From contig JACSYO010002062.1 of NCBI GenBank assembly GCA_016806645.1, positions 4,631,001-4,695,000 on the forward strand: a DNA stretch of 64,000 nt. The letters are read 5' to 3'. This DNA is from Ophiodon elongatus (taxonomy: Eukaryota; Chordata; Actinopteri; Perciformes; Hexagrammidae). Positions 36,250 to 48,775 of the stretch are shown piece after piece. The notes beneath the pieces are model-generated. The model ran no database searches. It had not been told where the DNA came from and saw only the letters and a list, made by a program, of their open reading frames with translations. Each line of letters opens with the position of its first letter. Position 1 is the first letter of the stretch. The position numbers were made by a program, and so were the translations under genes.

Positions 36250-36600
36250 GAAGGGGAAAAGAAATAGGCAGTCAACGGCAGTCGACAGCTGGTTGAGGGT
36301 CCTGTGCTTGTTTGACCCTAACCGACTTCCCCTCACCACCAACCTGTTTTTTTTTTTGGTCCTCATACCACATCATCACACTTCCGGAGCATTTTTTCTG
36401 AGCGCCTGACGATAGCGCGGATTGGTTTACATATCGGTGACTTGAAAGCCTGATGCGTCTCATACGGACGCTAAAAAGTACATTGTGCGTAGGTATCAGA
36501 CACCGAGGGGGCGTGACAAAACGTTGGTATTTAACGCCCTGGGAGTGAACTGTTCCAATATCTAACTGGACCTTGATAACTAACACTAATAGCAAGTAAT
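36250..36600 (-). repeat. family A fragment 6
   Basis: Contains gtcctgtgcttgtttgaccc, like 31457-31475, then gcgcctgacgatagcgcgga and gacaccgagggggcgtgaca, which look like a more complete right part of the family. The 107-codon minus-strand frame here is a shadow. Confidence 0.55.
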
Positions 36601-39600
36601 TTGAACACCTGGACCTCGAAATTTAGACAAAATTCCCTGCTAATAATTGCCATCCAGAACGACATACGAGCGTGTTCTGATCAGACGCACTTATCAGCAC
36701 GTTTCTGAAATACCTTTTCCATTCAGGCCGTGACGGGGGAGAACACACAGACACACTTCGATGTGTTTGTTTGGTATTACCCCGAAGCAACCGGCGAGGG
36801 AAGACAAATGTAAACATGAAAGCACCTCTCAGTGTGAGCCTGGCTGTGTGGATATGTGAGGTATTATGTCTGACATCTGTGTACGTGTGTGCGCGTGTGA
36901 TAATATGCGGAATCGCTTCAAACCTCTCTGTGTAAACAGACGGACACTTTGACCTGAAGATTTGTTTACGTACAGAATTAAAAGAGATTAAAACTGACAC
37001 AGTAAAACCCTGAACTGCAATGAAAAGTATGGATTAAAATGTTAAAATTCACAAAGAGGCACGCTTTGGTGGCATGTCACAATAGCAGCGAAACTCACTT
37101 TAATAAAAAGGAAAACACGTGCACGCTGCAAGACTGGGTGTGATCCTTTTTTATAAAGAAGAAAAGCAGAGTCCATACAAACCTTTATAAAGAACCTAGT
37201 AGAAATATGACTTGTGCTGAATGATGAATGAGGCGTGATCTAATCTGTGTTACTGAGCAGAGAGAGACAGAACCAAAGTCTAATGTTGAATATTTATTGG
37301 CTGGCTTTCTCAAGTAGTTCTGATAAACAAGTAAAATATTTCCACAAAACTGAATGAAAACAGCACATTTTCACACAATCTTATCCAAAAATGTCTTGTT
37401 TTTTAATTGATAAAAAAAAAGATAACTATTAATGTGTACACATTGGCTCAATGGACAAAGTTATGTTTACATTCAAGGTTTATTCTTGAGGTCTATTAAT
37501 GCTTAAAAAAACATACCTTCCTGTTAAGACATTTACAGGGATGGAAGTAACTTTTGAAGGTATTTTACCACCAACTCTTGATCATTGATTAATAATATAG
37601 CATGACACTGGCGGTGGGACAGGTAAATATGTCTTTAAGTGTACAAATGAGATACTAACACTATGGGAACCGCTCTTAAAGGGGAGATATGCTTAATTTC
37701 AGGAAACTTTTCTCTTAACTGTGGTTCAGTCACAGTAAATGTCTCGCAAACTTTGTGACAAATCATGAAAGAATAAGAAGAAACAAACAAGATAAAAATA
37801 AGTGAGTCTTTACCCAAAAGGAGGGCTATGATGGGTACCGGCAACTGGATTTCCTGAATCAATTCAAATACCATCCCACTGGACAAAACTATTGGTACAC
37901 AGAAACATACTTAAAAATCCCGGCACAGTTCAACAAAAAAAAAAAACACATTCACCGATGAGCTGCTGTCAAATATGAGCAAAACAATCCATAGACAAAT
38001 ATTTGTTGTGACAAGGGACAAACCAAATGCTAATTTGCAGACACCACCGAGGATTAAATCTGTGAACAACCGCGAGATTGACTGGAAGGTTAGTTGAGCG
38101 GAATCAGTGTAAAAATTATTCAAAGAAACAAACAAATGGGAACAAAACAGAATGAAAAAGCGAGCGGCGGAAAACAAATAACATCAGCGGGGACAGAAAT
38201 GTTCAAAACTTACAAAATGTGTGTATGTGAGGTTAGGTCCGGGTGAAGAGTGCATCTATAAGATTTCATGCACTATTCATGGTATAAATCTACACGGTAC
38301 ATTCATTTCCTGTTCCCGAACCCCAACAAGTTGTTGCAGATGTGCAGCCTGGTAAAATGTCCTGACTGTGGAGGACTTTTCTCTTGTCACTTGATAACCT
38401 CATGTGCACATTCGGTTCTCATAATGCCAATACTGGAGCACACGCACACAAACACAAACACACACACACTAACTCCTGCTGTTTCACACTCAAAATAGCC
38501 TTTTCCTTATTCAGAGTTTGAGTCCCGAGGGGGATAAAATAAGAAGCCGTTGAAGTGTGTCCATGATTGTGTGCACATTTGAGTCAGCCCAGGGACATTA
38601 ACCTCAGATGTGGCTTTAGATTGCTTCCATAGTTCTTAATGCAGCTCTATATGTCCATGCTGTATCATGTGGATGCTATTTGGAGTTCATGTGAAGTTGG
38701 AAATGATTCACTTTTCGCCACATGGTCCCCGACATAATGTGTTTTTGTAGTGTTGTCTAAATCCCTCATGACGGATATAAAACCTCAGAGTAGACACAAG
38801 CTAAAAGTATCCCACAATGCAATGTAAAATGTATAGAGTACAATCAATAGACAGTAGCAAAGCTTTATTAACTACCATGCATTGTGCAGGCAGGATGAAA
38901 AGGCATATTTAGTACCATCCAAAACATTCCTTTTTTTGACAACCGACATGCTACATGGCCCTCTACAGTTCTTTGAATTTGGCGTATACTCAAGAGTAAA
39001 TGACCCTTTAATATTTGTCATGTTGTTATGGGGTAGACATTAAAAAATAATTCTAAATAATGTCATGTTTTATAACAGTGCCAAGTTTCTTTTTAAGCGG
39101 TTATTTTGTCCCGTTGTAGTGTTATGTTGATTGACAGTTTGTTTTACCAACTAAATGCACACTATGGTAATGTTTGTGATTTTTTGATTGAAATGGAACC
39201 TAACATAATGTATGTCCCCGTGTGTGTTTTAGCTCCTGTTGGAGCCTGTATGTTACAGTTGGTAGATTTAAAATATGTTTTCATTTATTTATTTGTTTCG
39301 GTCGTTCCACATGGTTGGATTGTGTGGAAATATTAGTTCTTTTTTTTTTTCTTTACAACAAGTGAATCAGCAGGTCAATTTTTCAATTGGCTGTAAATAT
39401 GTTAAGCAGTCAGGGTTTGTGGCATTCCTCTTGCCCTTTTAAAACATGTTTGTACAGTCTAGATTACATTTAAATAGATTTAATTGTAAACACAGAGCAC
39501 ATAACGTTTGACTATGAATGGATAACACGAATAGAGTCAATGCAAACTGTTGCGTTTTTTATCAAATGTGCATCCAGAACACATAACTGGATACAATTTA

Positions 39601-39920
39601 ATTTGTAACCTGAGAGGTGTCTAATAGCACGTATCCGAAACACTTTCCGGACTTTTCTCAATCTCGCTTCACAAACGAGCCGCGCTCTGAGGGAAAGAGC
39701 ACTTTCTGAGCACCCATAAGCCCTCTAAACAGATTACAAAGACTTATGGGTAAATAGAGGCAGCGGAGGTGAACAAAAAAAGAAAAAAAAGTGAACGTCC
39801 TTTTTAATAGAGCTTCCTGGAAGCAGAGTGCGGTAATGTGACGCAACTGTTTCTCTTCCCGTCACTCGCTGATGAGAAATAAATGAATGAGATTAAGGTT
39901 TTAGCGCTGCTTTACGTGCC
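36601..39920. other. no gene seen
   Basis: About 3.3 kb without recognised repeats except a short CA run at 38447-38470. The 125-codon minus frame (36623-37000) has no domain or acceptor. Confidence 0.5.
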
Positions 39921-39934
39921 TGTGTGTGTTTGTG

Positions 39935-39971
<37 letters not shown>
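39921..39971. repeat. (TG)n microsatellite
   Basis: 51 bp with ttt and cg interruptions. Confidence 0.95.
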
Positions 39972-39972
<1 letters not shown>

Positions 39973-41533
39973 AGAGGGAAAAAGATAGGCTGCCAGAGGT
40001 TCAATTTGCTCTCTTTTCAGAGTGGTTCGAGCTGTGTGGTTGGTACGTACGGGCCGCAGTGTGCGTGGGTTTGTCTGGATATCAGATTCTGTAGAGGTCA
40101 TCTCCGTTTAACTGATATTGATAGACATGGCCTGACATGTGACCTCTGAAGTACACGGCACAACACACGGGTGTGCGCACACAGTGGGGATGCTAAACTG
40201 TTTTGACTGTCATGTGTTTTGATTTTAATGTAATTCTACAGTACTTCTTCTTAATTGGTGGAAATACAGCTGAAGACTTGAGACTTTGACCTGAGTCACA
40301 AAAAGAAGAACTACAGACTGGACTTGAACTTTAGCGCTGGGAGAATACTGGAGACTCGGCTCTCTTGAGACTTGGCAGAAGAGCAAATGCATTCAGGTCC
40401 CCGGTTTCGATGTGTTAACTTTTAGGAACCGCGTCAGGCAGCTCTTGCATAACCACACACCTTGGGAATTAAATAAATATGCATATACAGTACATTGTCG
40501 GCACTTGTGTAAAAATAGCTTTGAAAAAAAAAAAGAAGGTGTTTCAGTTGCTGTGCCGCTTTAACAGTTAGTTAGTTAGTTAGTTGACGTCATGGCTTCC
40601 CCTGAATGACTTGAGGGCCTCTTAAAAAACTTCGACTCGCCGGAGTTTGACTTGAGACTTGACACGGACCCGACCCCAAACTACTCCGAAACAGCTCTCG
40701 TGAAGATTTTTGCTTTTGGCAAAATATGTTTTGTATATAGTGCATTGTAAGTGTCAACATGTGTTGCTTCTGTTTGTAAAGTTTTCAATATGGACCGGAG
40801 GAAGAGTAGTTGTTGCCGAGGTAACAGCCGATAGGGATCTAAAGGAACAATAAACAAAAAGGGTCTGGTCTTTTATTTTTACCTGTAGCGTTCATAGTAA
40901 TTCATCCTGCGCCTTATTCGTATCATATTCTCACCGTGTTTTTATTCTTTGTCTTTTTTATTTCCATGGAATACAAACACAGTAGGCACGATACAAACAG
41001 ACCAGCAGCTACGTTTTAATTCATCAGGGATAAACAGTTTTGGCATGTCATTTTGTTCCTACGTGTGTAACTTCAAAGCACTCTTATGAGTTATTATAAT
41101 ATAGGATGAAATAGACCAGTTCCAGTACTGGACAAGGGAAGTTAAATAGCTGCTATAACATTGGGGGTGGGCTTGTGTCCAACTCAAAGATGAAGTGACA
41201 AAGTCACTTTTTTTTCAACAACCAAAAATCCCTGTTGAAGTTATGTTTACCGCTATTGATCCACAGCGCCGTTGAACCATTTTACAAAATGGCACTGTAA
41301 TAAACTAGAGCCACCTTTTTCTGAAAACTGATGTTTTCTGTGTAACAAATAAAGAACAATTTGAGAAAAAGAGAATAGAATAGAAGATATACGGAGAAAA
41401 TGAACAGCTTTACCCCACTTAACATGCAAACACACGCACATAAACAACTCATAATCGACATTCAATAATTTAGTCGGAGAACACTGCGGAAAATGTTTTG
41501 TCAAATGCAGGGAATCGCAATCAGTGCTGAGAA
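39972..41533. other. no gene seen; degenerate acttgag repeats near 40275-40670
   Basis: Phrases such as gacttgagactttgacctga and gacttgagacttgacacgga recur loosely and resemble a fish low-complexity repeat. (GTTA)4 lies at 40567-40583. Confidence 0.45.
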
Positions 41534-41535
41534 AC

Positions 41536-41584
<49 letters not shown>
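41534..41584. repeat. (CA)n with internal (CG)4
   Basis: Alternating run cacgcgcgcgcac inside the CA array; strictly alternating purine-pyrimidine throughout. Confidence 0.95.
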
Positions 41585-41588
<4 letters not shown>

Positions 41589-42169
41589 AACTCCAAACAG
41601 CTTTGTGACAACTGCGCTCTTTTCCCGAGGAGGGAAGCTGATACGGACATAAAAGCAGAGAAATTCATTTTGGCTTCTCCAAACTGCCTCTGTTCTCCCC
41701 TGGGTGAGTAAACATTAGCATTCCAGTGATTCTCTGTAATGTCCTAATCTGCTGAGTGTCAGTCTGCACTTTCCTCTGTTTAAAATAGGGCTCTCATTTA
41801 CTGTCGTGGACACAACCTCTTGTTCCTCCGCGGGTTCAGAATATTTTTACGGTCGACAGGCAATCATCCACGGCAACAATCTCGCAGGTGACGTTTGAAA
41901 GAACGACGTCACCGCCCGGTTCCTTTACATTACCGGCAGAGGAACGAACAAACGCTATGTTTACGTCCTCGCCAAAATCTACAGTGAGTGTCCTCGAGGT
42001 CCAGCAAACATGGTGATTGCATTTATCCCCATGAAACCTTTGCAAAGCAAAAGTATTTAAAATCCTTTGTTGTTCACATCCACGCTTTTTCTCTGCCTTT
42101 GATAGGCCGTTGCGGCATTTCTCGGTCAATCAGTGAAATACTGTGAAACTATACTGGCATTACTTTTAT

Positions 42170-42209
<40 letters not shown>

Positions 42210-43671
42210 TGAGTGTGTGATCGCGTGGGCATGCACGACAAAAGGCAAAAACAACAACCAACATTGCTCTGTAGAACACAGGGTACATTTAATACACTGG
42301 GCATTTTGGTCAAACGAGCTTCAATTCAAGAGCGGACGGTGCATAGGTGAATACATATATGCAAAGACATAAATACGTATACATATAAAGTTTATTGTGA
42401 TTGTGAACTGCTGTTGTAGTTTTCTCATACAGGCTTGTGTGAAAGATTGTTCCAGTACAGGACATCTACTCACATTACAATTAACCGAAAAATACAAAAA
42501 GCTTCAGAAGAGAATATAAACCGCTTATTTCTCCCGTTGCAGGTTTTTATCACAACAACAAAAACAACAACTAAGAAACATAGAATTACGGTAATCTATA
42601 CATATCGGTATACATTTCAAAGTAAGGTTTCAATCTTTGAGAGCACAAACTGATGTTTTTCATTTCTAGAATTTATTTTCAGACATTGAAAAATGAAATG
42701 TTTAATTCCACACTTTGCAGATGCTAATCAACACCTGATGTGTACAAGGTTTAAATTCACTTTTGCATTGTTTTTGCACTTTGGTCTTCACGACTTCACG
42801 TCTGGAAGAACGAATATGTGTAACTTTTGATGAGAAGACGAGGTGTCGAAGTGTTTCATCAGCGTAAAGAAAACAGCCATTTCTGCCGTGTTTCAGCTGT
42901 CTCTGACATTGACTCACTGTTTCAATCGTGCTTTTCATACAGACACTTGAGGAATGTGGGCGTACAAAAAAAAAATAAATAATGAAATGCAGTGAAAACT
43001 TGATATGTTCAACTAACATAAGGACCTTTGAAACCACCGCAACATTTCCTGAATCTCAGAAAGTTCCTTACACTACAAAGATTCCCACCTGCGAAGTTTT
43101 TGTTGGTAAGCATGCTATCAGGGTATAATTTTAGCATTTAACATCACTAATCGGTCAAATGCAAGCTTCATAACATTCCATTGTCCACTGGCAATTCCAG
43201 TGAACTGGTTGCCAGTAATTGTCAATCACTGTTTACCAATTAGATACAAGTCTTAAAACTATTGTAAAGGATTGTAATTCAAACACGTTTTGCTGTCAAA
43301 CAAAAAAATATATTTCAGGGGTTGGTATGTGCTTTGCATTAAAATTATAAATAGGATAATTTCATTGTCTAATTGTCCCGCGGTTGACTTTTTATCACTT
43401 TAAAATCACTACAAAATCCTTGCGCACACGTACACACACACTGAATTCCTCCTCTGAGCGCATACAAACCCCTCAACACACCATCTGCTGTTGAGATCTG
43501 ACTGGGTTCCACTTCAACGTTTAAATATTCTCCATGTTTACTTCTCTGCATTATAGAATTTGACATTCAAATATAATCACCCACATCAACCGACAGCTAT
43601 TACGGCACATAGAGCATGTAGCCACAGGATCTCTGGTTTGAATTTGTCTTGGGGCTTTTCATGCCTGACCT
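41585..43671. other. no gene seen; GC-richer patch at 41820-42015
   Basis: The patch has a 97-codon minus frame (41836-42129) and several CpGs, possibly a decayed repeat. The rest is AT-rich. Confidence 0.4.
42174..42219. repeat. (TG)n microsatellite
   Basis: TG array with two gagt interruptions at the right end. Confidence 0.94.
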
Positions 43672-43672
43672 G

Positions 43673-43711
<39 letters not shown>

Positions 43712-43720
43712 TTCTCTCTC
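43672..43720. repeat. (TC)n microsatellite
   Basis: CT array with two ttt interruptions. Confidence 0.95.
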
Positions 43721-44189
43721 GCCATGTTTCCTGTCACTCTCAACTGTCAGACTGTTCTAAAAAGGCAAAATATCCAAGAGCATCGCTGCCTGCACTGCTC
43801 AAAACTGCCTTGTGACCAGCGGCAGTCCTCCTTTTATTCAGGTCCCTGCCATCAATGTTCTGCTGAGAGGTTAAAAAGACTTAAATATATCCCTTTGCAT
43901 TTTCACATTCAAACTACTAACAGATAAATGAAGCAAATACAGATTAATGTGAAAGCTAATCCTTCTGGTAACTGTTGCTGCAACTTTCAATTATCAATTA
44001 GAGTAATAGGGGATCATGTTTTCTTGAAACGGCTTGTTCAGCAGTTTAGAAATGGCTAGTGAGAGATTAATCTGATGCTGTAACTGAACCAAGCATCCTT
44101 TTAAAACCACAGGGGCATTAATCCATGTTGTCTTTGTTGGTCCTGGATCATTTTTGAATCAAACAACATTTGCATGAACATAAAAAAAA
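43721..44189. other. no gene seen
   Basis: Unremarkable AT-rich DNA. Confidence 0.55.
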
Positions 44190-44990
44190 ATAAAACTAAG
44201 TATGGCCAATATTCACCGTAAGGCCAACTACATGCCCCCGACGGCCCCACGAGAGGGGCAGAGGAGTACACCTTAGTAAACTTCGGGGTACACATGTACC
44301 CCGTTGGAGACAAGGCACTATCAAGAACGAATATAATGATGTTGCATATCAGATTAACAAGCAAAGCCCGGGCTACAAGATCATGTAAGCCATTTGTACA
44401 TGCTCTAAACACAACTAAACAAGATCAACCAAAGGCATAACCAAATATTCATATTCATATCTCGCCAGCGACTGGACTCGCTCGCCATATGTCGCCCTTG
44501 CGCGAGTTAGCTTATGCTACATAGGCTTGCGACCACGCAAACGAAAGCAAATAAGCCCAGGATTCTGCACATACCGCTCAAATCCCTATAAACCACAGCC
44601 TCAGCGATCTCTGAGCCAACGAACACCAGCCTCAGACGATTATAAAGCCAGCAAAAAATATGAGAAATATGCCACTTACTTAGCTGTAGCTTCGAGTCGT
44701 GTTATTGTTCCGGTTGTGTTACACTGAAAAAGGCCACTATGAAACACTCTGATTCAAAAGAAACGTTATGGGGCTCTGTAGAGTAAGATTTCCCCCTGTA
44801 GGGGATGGTAAACAACTGGCCAATGGCAGCGATCAAATTATGGCCATAATTACCATACTACAGCGGTTAGAAGGAGGTCCCACTCAGCTCTGTGCGACAT
44901 TCAAATGCAGATATTTTGAGTCTAGAACTTACAGCTCTGTGGTTTTGAGAAAAAAATATGCTTTTTATGGGGATTTCTAGCGCAAAAAAC
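44190..44990. other. unassigned mixed-composition block, possibly a transposon relic
   Basis: Contains a 9-bp-arm inverted repeat CGGGGTACA/TGTACCCCG (44284-44303), CpG-rich patches near 44460-44540, and a minus-strand GTAAGT donor-like site near 44681. The minus frame 44101-44412 and plus frame 44527-44727 resemble no protein I know. Confidence 0.3.
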
Positions 44991-45541
44991 ATTATTTTGG
45001 TTTGGCATTGTGTATGTTACTGCTGTATATGGATGTATTGAACATCATTAGTGAAAAAAGAAGTGAAATATATAGTTTGGTACATTAAATTTGGTACAAT
45101 TAAAATTGCAATTATTATGCCAAATCCTCATTTTCAGAGACCTCGGGTGACCAATCTGTACTAAAATCTCTCATTTTTTTCTGCTTCACTTTATCAAAGT
45201 CAAACTGCAGAGAGAGTGTTCACATATTGTGTTATGATTTGGAAGAGGTTTAAATCTGTAACTGCATTATTCCAAAGGGATGCTCATCCTGAAAGTGCTT
45301 CTTTTTCTTTTTAGGCAAACCTGACATCTTTTCATTTATTCTGTGTTCCATCTTCATTTACTTTTAACCAGTAATATATATACTGATATTTACACATCTA
45401 GACAAATCTAACAGTTATTACCTTTATAATTACACCAAATATATTCAAATAGACCTTGTGGTTGCAGAGATATACTCTGTTTAGTATGGGTATGCTTTTT
45501 TCGTGCGGAGGCCTCAAAAATAGGTTCGTTTTTAAAAGGTT
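44991..45541. other. no gene seen
   Basis: AT-rich up to the edge of the foldback element. Confidence 0.55.
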
Positions 45542-45576
45542 GGGCTAGTTTCCATGCAAAACATGGAGACTAGCCC
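45542..45576 (+). repeat. hairpin at the left edge of the foldback element
   Basis: Arms GGGCTAGTTTCCATG and CATGGAGACTAGCCC pair at 14 of 15 positions with a 5-nt loop (CAAAA). Confidence 0.85.
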
Positions 45577-46352
45577 TGTGGCTGTGTGCTTATCCATAGT
45601 CCATAGTGTATTGTCTAGATGATGGCCGGCACCCAGCAGGAGAACCGCACAAAAGCAAAGCAATGTACTTTTATTTGTTATGAAACTTATTTTAGCAACA
45701 AAAACAAAAAAAATCATGATCAGGATCAAGTGTACGCTATATTTGGAATATTTTCACCCGTTTACGTTGCCGTGAGACAACCATTTTCCGACCCGGAAGT
45801 GAAGCCGTTGTATCCACCTACTCTCTCCCCAAAAGCCACAAGACTCCATTGTAAAATACTGTCATTTCACCACGCCAAACATGGGAGTTGCTGGTCTACC
45901 GCTGCCTCGATCTGTTAGTTAGTTAGTGTTACTGTGTGCCTTTAGTGGTTTAGAATTCAGCAAAGTCGTACAATTACAAAACAATACACAGAGGCAGCGG
46001 TAGACCAGCAACACTTGTGCTCCGTGAGGTAAAACTACAGTTTTTTTTTCAAAAGGACTCTAGTAGCTGTGGGGAGAGCACAGATAACGGCATTCATCTG
46101 TCTCACGGCAATTTTATGTGGTGGCATTTGTTTTAAATATAGCATGCACTGAAACTGGTATTGATTTCTTCTTTTTGGGGCACTAAAATACGTTTGTACC
46201 TCTGCGCCCATTCACAGCAGGACATTGCTTTGCTGCTGTGCCGGTACTCATGTCTGCTTCTCAAAACTGGAGGGATGCCGACAGTCATCTCCTGTAGGAA
46301 AACACAGACTAAGGATACAACCCCACTTCAAAAACCCTGAACTATCCCTTTA
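45577..46352. mobile_element. nested foldback (MITE-like) element
   Basis: The left part (gatggccggcaccc ... aaagcaaagcaatgta, about 45618-45668) recurs in reverse complement at about 46210-46300. Inside lies a perfect 22-nt inverted repeat (45887-45908 and 45991-46012). The right end, tgaactatccctttaa, resembles termini of a fish element I recall. The left terminus does not match it and may be replaced by the hairpin at 45542. No transposase is encoded. Confidence 0.65.
45887..46012. repeat. perfect 22-nt inverted repeat inside the foldback element
   Basis: Left arm starts GTTGCTGGTCTACC and right arm ends GGTAGACCAGCAAC; all 22 positions pair, separated by 82 nt containing a short ttag array. 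Confidence 0.9.
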
Positions 46353-46622
46353 ATGGGATTAAGACATTAACATGAGTTGCTTCAGACTGCTCCAGTGATA
46401 TTGCTCTTTACATGCCACAGAGGGTAATGTCTGAAGACAACCCCTCTTGTATATGCCACACCATCACAATCGCGGTTTGAATTATTGTTTTGTTATGGCA
46501 ATAGGCAGTTGAATGTAGCAAAATGGACATTAATTTCCATGGAAATGTCGTGGATCATTGTCGTGACACTCATTCAGATCAGGCATTGGAAATGATAACC
46601 TATAAACTAAACAGCTCTGCCA

Positions 46623-46655
<33 letters not shown>

Positions 46656-46835
46656 GCATACAGTGACACTCATGCATGAGCTCCATCTCTCACATCCAGA
46701 TTGTAAACAACGGAGCCCATAACATCAACTGGGTGATGTAATCACGACAGCGATGTGATCCACTTTGTTGCCGCGGGTAACTCACTTAGAGACACATTAC
46801 GCTGGATGGGTGAATGGACGGATGGAAGGATGAAT
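46353..46835. other. no gene seen; long A-rich run at 46626-46655
   Basis: A19, one G, then A10. No retroelement body is recognisable on the left. Confidence 0.55.
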
Positions 46836-47030
46836 GGATTGAAGAGGGGAGGCAGGGTGAAAGACAGAAAGAGATGGGTGAGTTTAGGGGAAGGGAGGGC
46901 AGATGTGATGGGGGAGGCAGGGAAGGGGGTAACAAAGGGGAAAGGGAAGGGGGAGTTAAGAGGAGATGAAGGGAGAGGGAAGGTGAGCTGAGGATGAGGG
47001 GGAGGAGGAGGAGGATAAAAAGAACGTTGA
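46836..47030 (+). repeat. polypurine tract with G-runs
   Basis: Almost entirely A and G on the plus strand, with many ggg and gggg runs (for example gatgggggaggcagggaagg). H-DNA and G-quadruplex prone. Confidence 0.8.
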
Positions 47031-47451
47031 TGGAAGCATGCTCAAATTAGAAAAGAAAGAAAGAACAGGTCAGAGAACGGAGAAGCAAAAGCAGTGAGAA
47101 AGGTGAGGAGAACCCGTTCAAAGAGAAGAGGGGAGAAGCGACTGAGCGAGAACACGACAGAGATAGAAAGCAGGGCGATATCAGATAAACTAATTACAAC
47201 AGACGCTCCTTTTCCTGCACTCTCGCTGCCTCCGTCTGCGTCCATCCATCCATCTCTTCTGCCGGTCATCGCCTCAATCTCTACGACTTTCCCGGAATAA
47301 AAGCGTGATGTTTTCCCGCCGATAGCGAGCGGCTCGGCTTCCCGCAGGCTCTTTAAAATGAAATCGGATACGTATACATCCAATCGGAAAGCTTTTAACT
47401 AGCAGCGCTACGGGTTGCCAGGTGGGTAAAGTATTTAGCAGTCGGGACACT

Positions 47452-47454
<3 letters not shown>

Positions 47455-47486
<32 letters not shown>

Positions 47487-47498
47487 TGTGTGTGTGTT
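47455..47498. repeat. (TG)n microsatellite
   Basis: One ac and one tt interruption. Confidence 0.94.
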
Positions 47499-48130
47499 GT
47501 GGAGTGTGTGCATGTGTCAGTGAGTGGGGAGTAAAGCATTTAGTGGTCAGGGGACTCACATGAACTCTTCAGTCTAAGTAAAGCCAAGTGTTTATGTATC
47601 TGTGTGTCTTTAGGAAACCTCTCACGCCCAGAAACTGTGTAATAAAACTAAATATGTATGACATACAGGGTAGATTCAAAACTGCAACTCTGTGTGAAGA
47701 AATATGTTGTATTTATACAGCGGTATGCATGATGTAGTTTTAGAAAAGCCAATCTGTTTTGTTCTTTTTCGAACGATCTGAATTGTGGGAATAAAAAAAA
47801 AAATCAGGCTTGTGCAAAATTTCACAAAGAAGATGAAAAGCATGCAATTTAACCACACAGCCGTGGTTATTTGGAGCTCTGCTGATTCATAGACAATCAT
47901 CATGCTGTGTTTCATTCGTCACCAAAATATCAGTTTAAAGCACTCGTTTTGAAAAGTGCTTCACAAAAGAAATAACCAGCATTAAATGAAAACGCTCATA
48001 GGAGGGAAATGACACACCTCGTAAAATCACACCAGAATGAGTAGAAATTATAATTACACTGAAAACGCGCATTAAAATAAAGTTTCTAAGGACTCCACAA
48101 TTTTGAATTGCTATTGTTTTGTGAAAACTT

Positions 48131-48179
48131 AAAAAAAAAAAAAAAAAGAAGGAAACACATAAAAACACCCCCCCCCCCC
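48131..48179. repeat. adjacent A17 and C12 homopolymers
   Basis: A17 at 48131-48147 and C12 at 48168-48179, about 20 bp apart; likely to cause sequencing slippage. Confidence 0.88.
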
Positions 48180-48549
48180 TCTTCCAGAAAAAAGAAAAAG
48201 AAATGAAAAACTACAGAAACTAAATAAAATAAAATAGCACTCTCCTTATAAGGTTAACCTTATATTTTTTCCATTTCTACTTCTACTGATACAGGTCCTG
48301 GTATTGGACCTGAACTTAATTTTGTGGTATAACCCATTCCTACTGGTCTCACCTCATGTTCTTCAATAAATATTATATCGGAAATGGATACTGCATCGTT
48401 TGATTTATCGCTCATACATCTGTTGGTGGTGGTTGTTGTTGTTGTTACACTTCTGTGTTCGTCTGTGGCTCTTCAGCCATTGACGCATGCATATTACTTT
48501 TGTTTTTCTACAGTACAGTGTTTGCTTTTCCATGTGTCCATGACACTTT

Positions 48550-48569
48550 ATGTGTGTGTGCGTGTGCGT

Positions 48570-48600
<31 letters not shown>

Positions 48601-48614
48601 CGTGTGTGTGTGTG
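48550..48614. repeat. (TG)n with TGTGCG hexamer units
   Basis: Three to four cgtgtg hexamers lie inside the TG array. Confidence 0.94.
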
Positions 48615-48749
48615 AATTCCATCACTGTCTGTCTGCAAGACCACTTAGCAGAAACCTTTCATAGATTTCAAGGTCATGAATTATTCACAAAGGAAGAAGT
48701 CTATCCTCCTGTTTCCTTTCTTTGAACCCCCACCCCCCTCCCACCGCCG

Positions 48750-48775
48750 ACACACACACACACACACACACACAC
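48750..48775. repeat. (CA)13 microsatellite
   Basis: Preceded by a C-rich stretch (48726-48748). Confidence 0.94.

Noticed and set aside
41820..42015. CpG island promoter
   Set aside because: Too short, with only moderate CpG density, and no transcript start or exon nearby.
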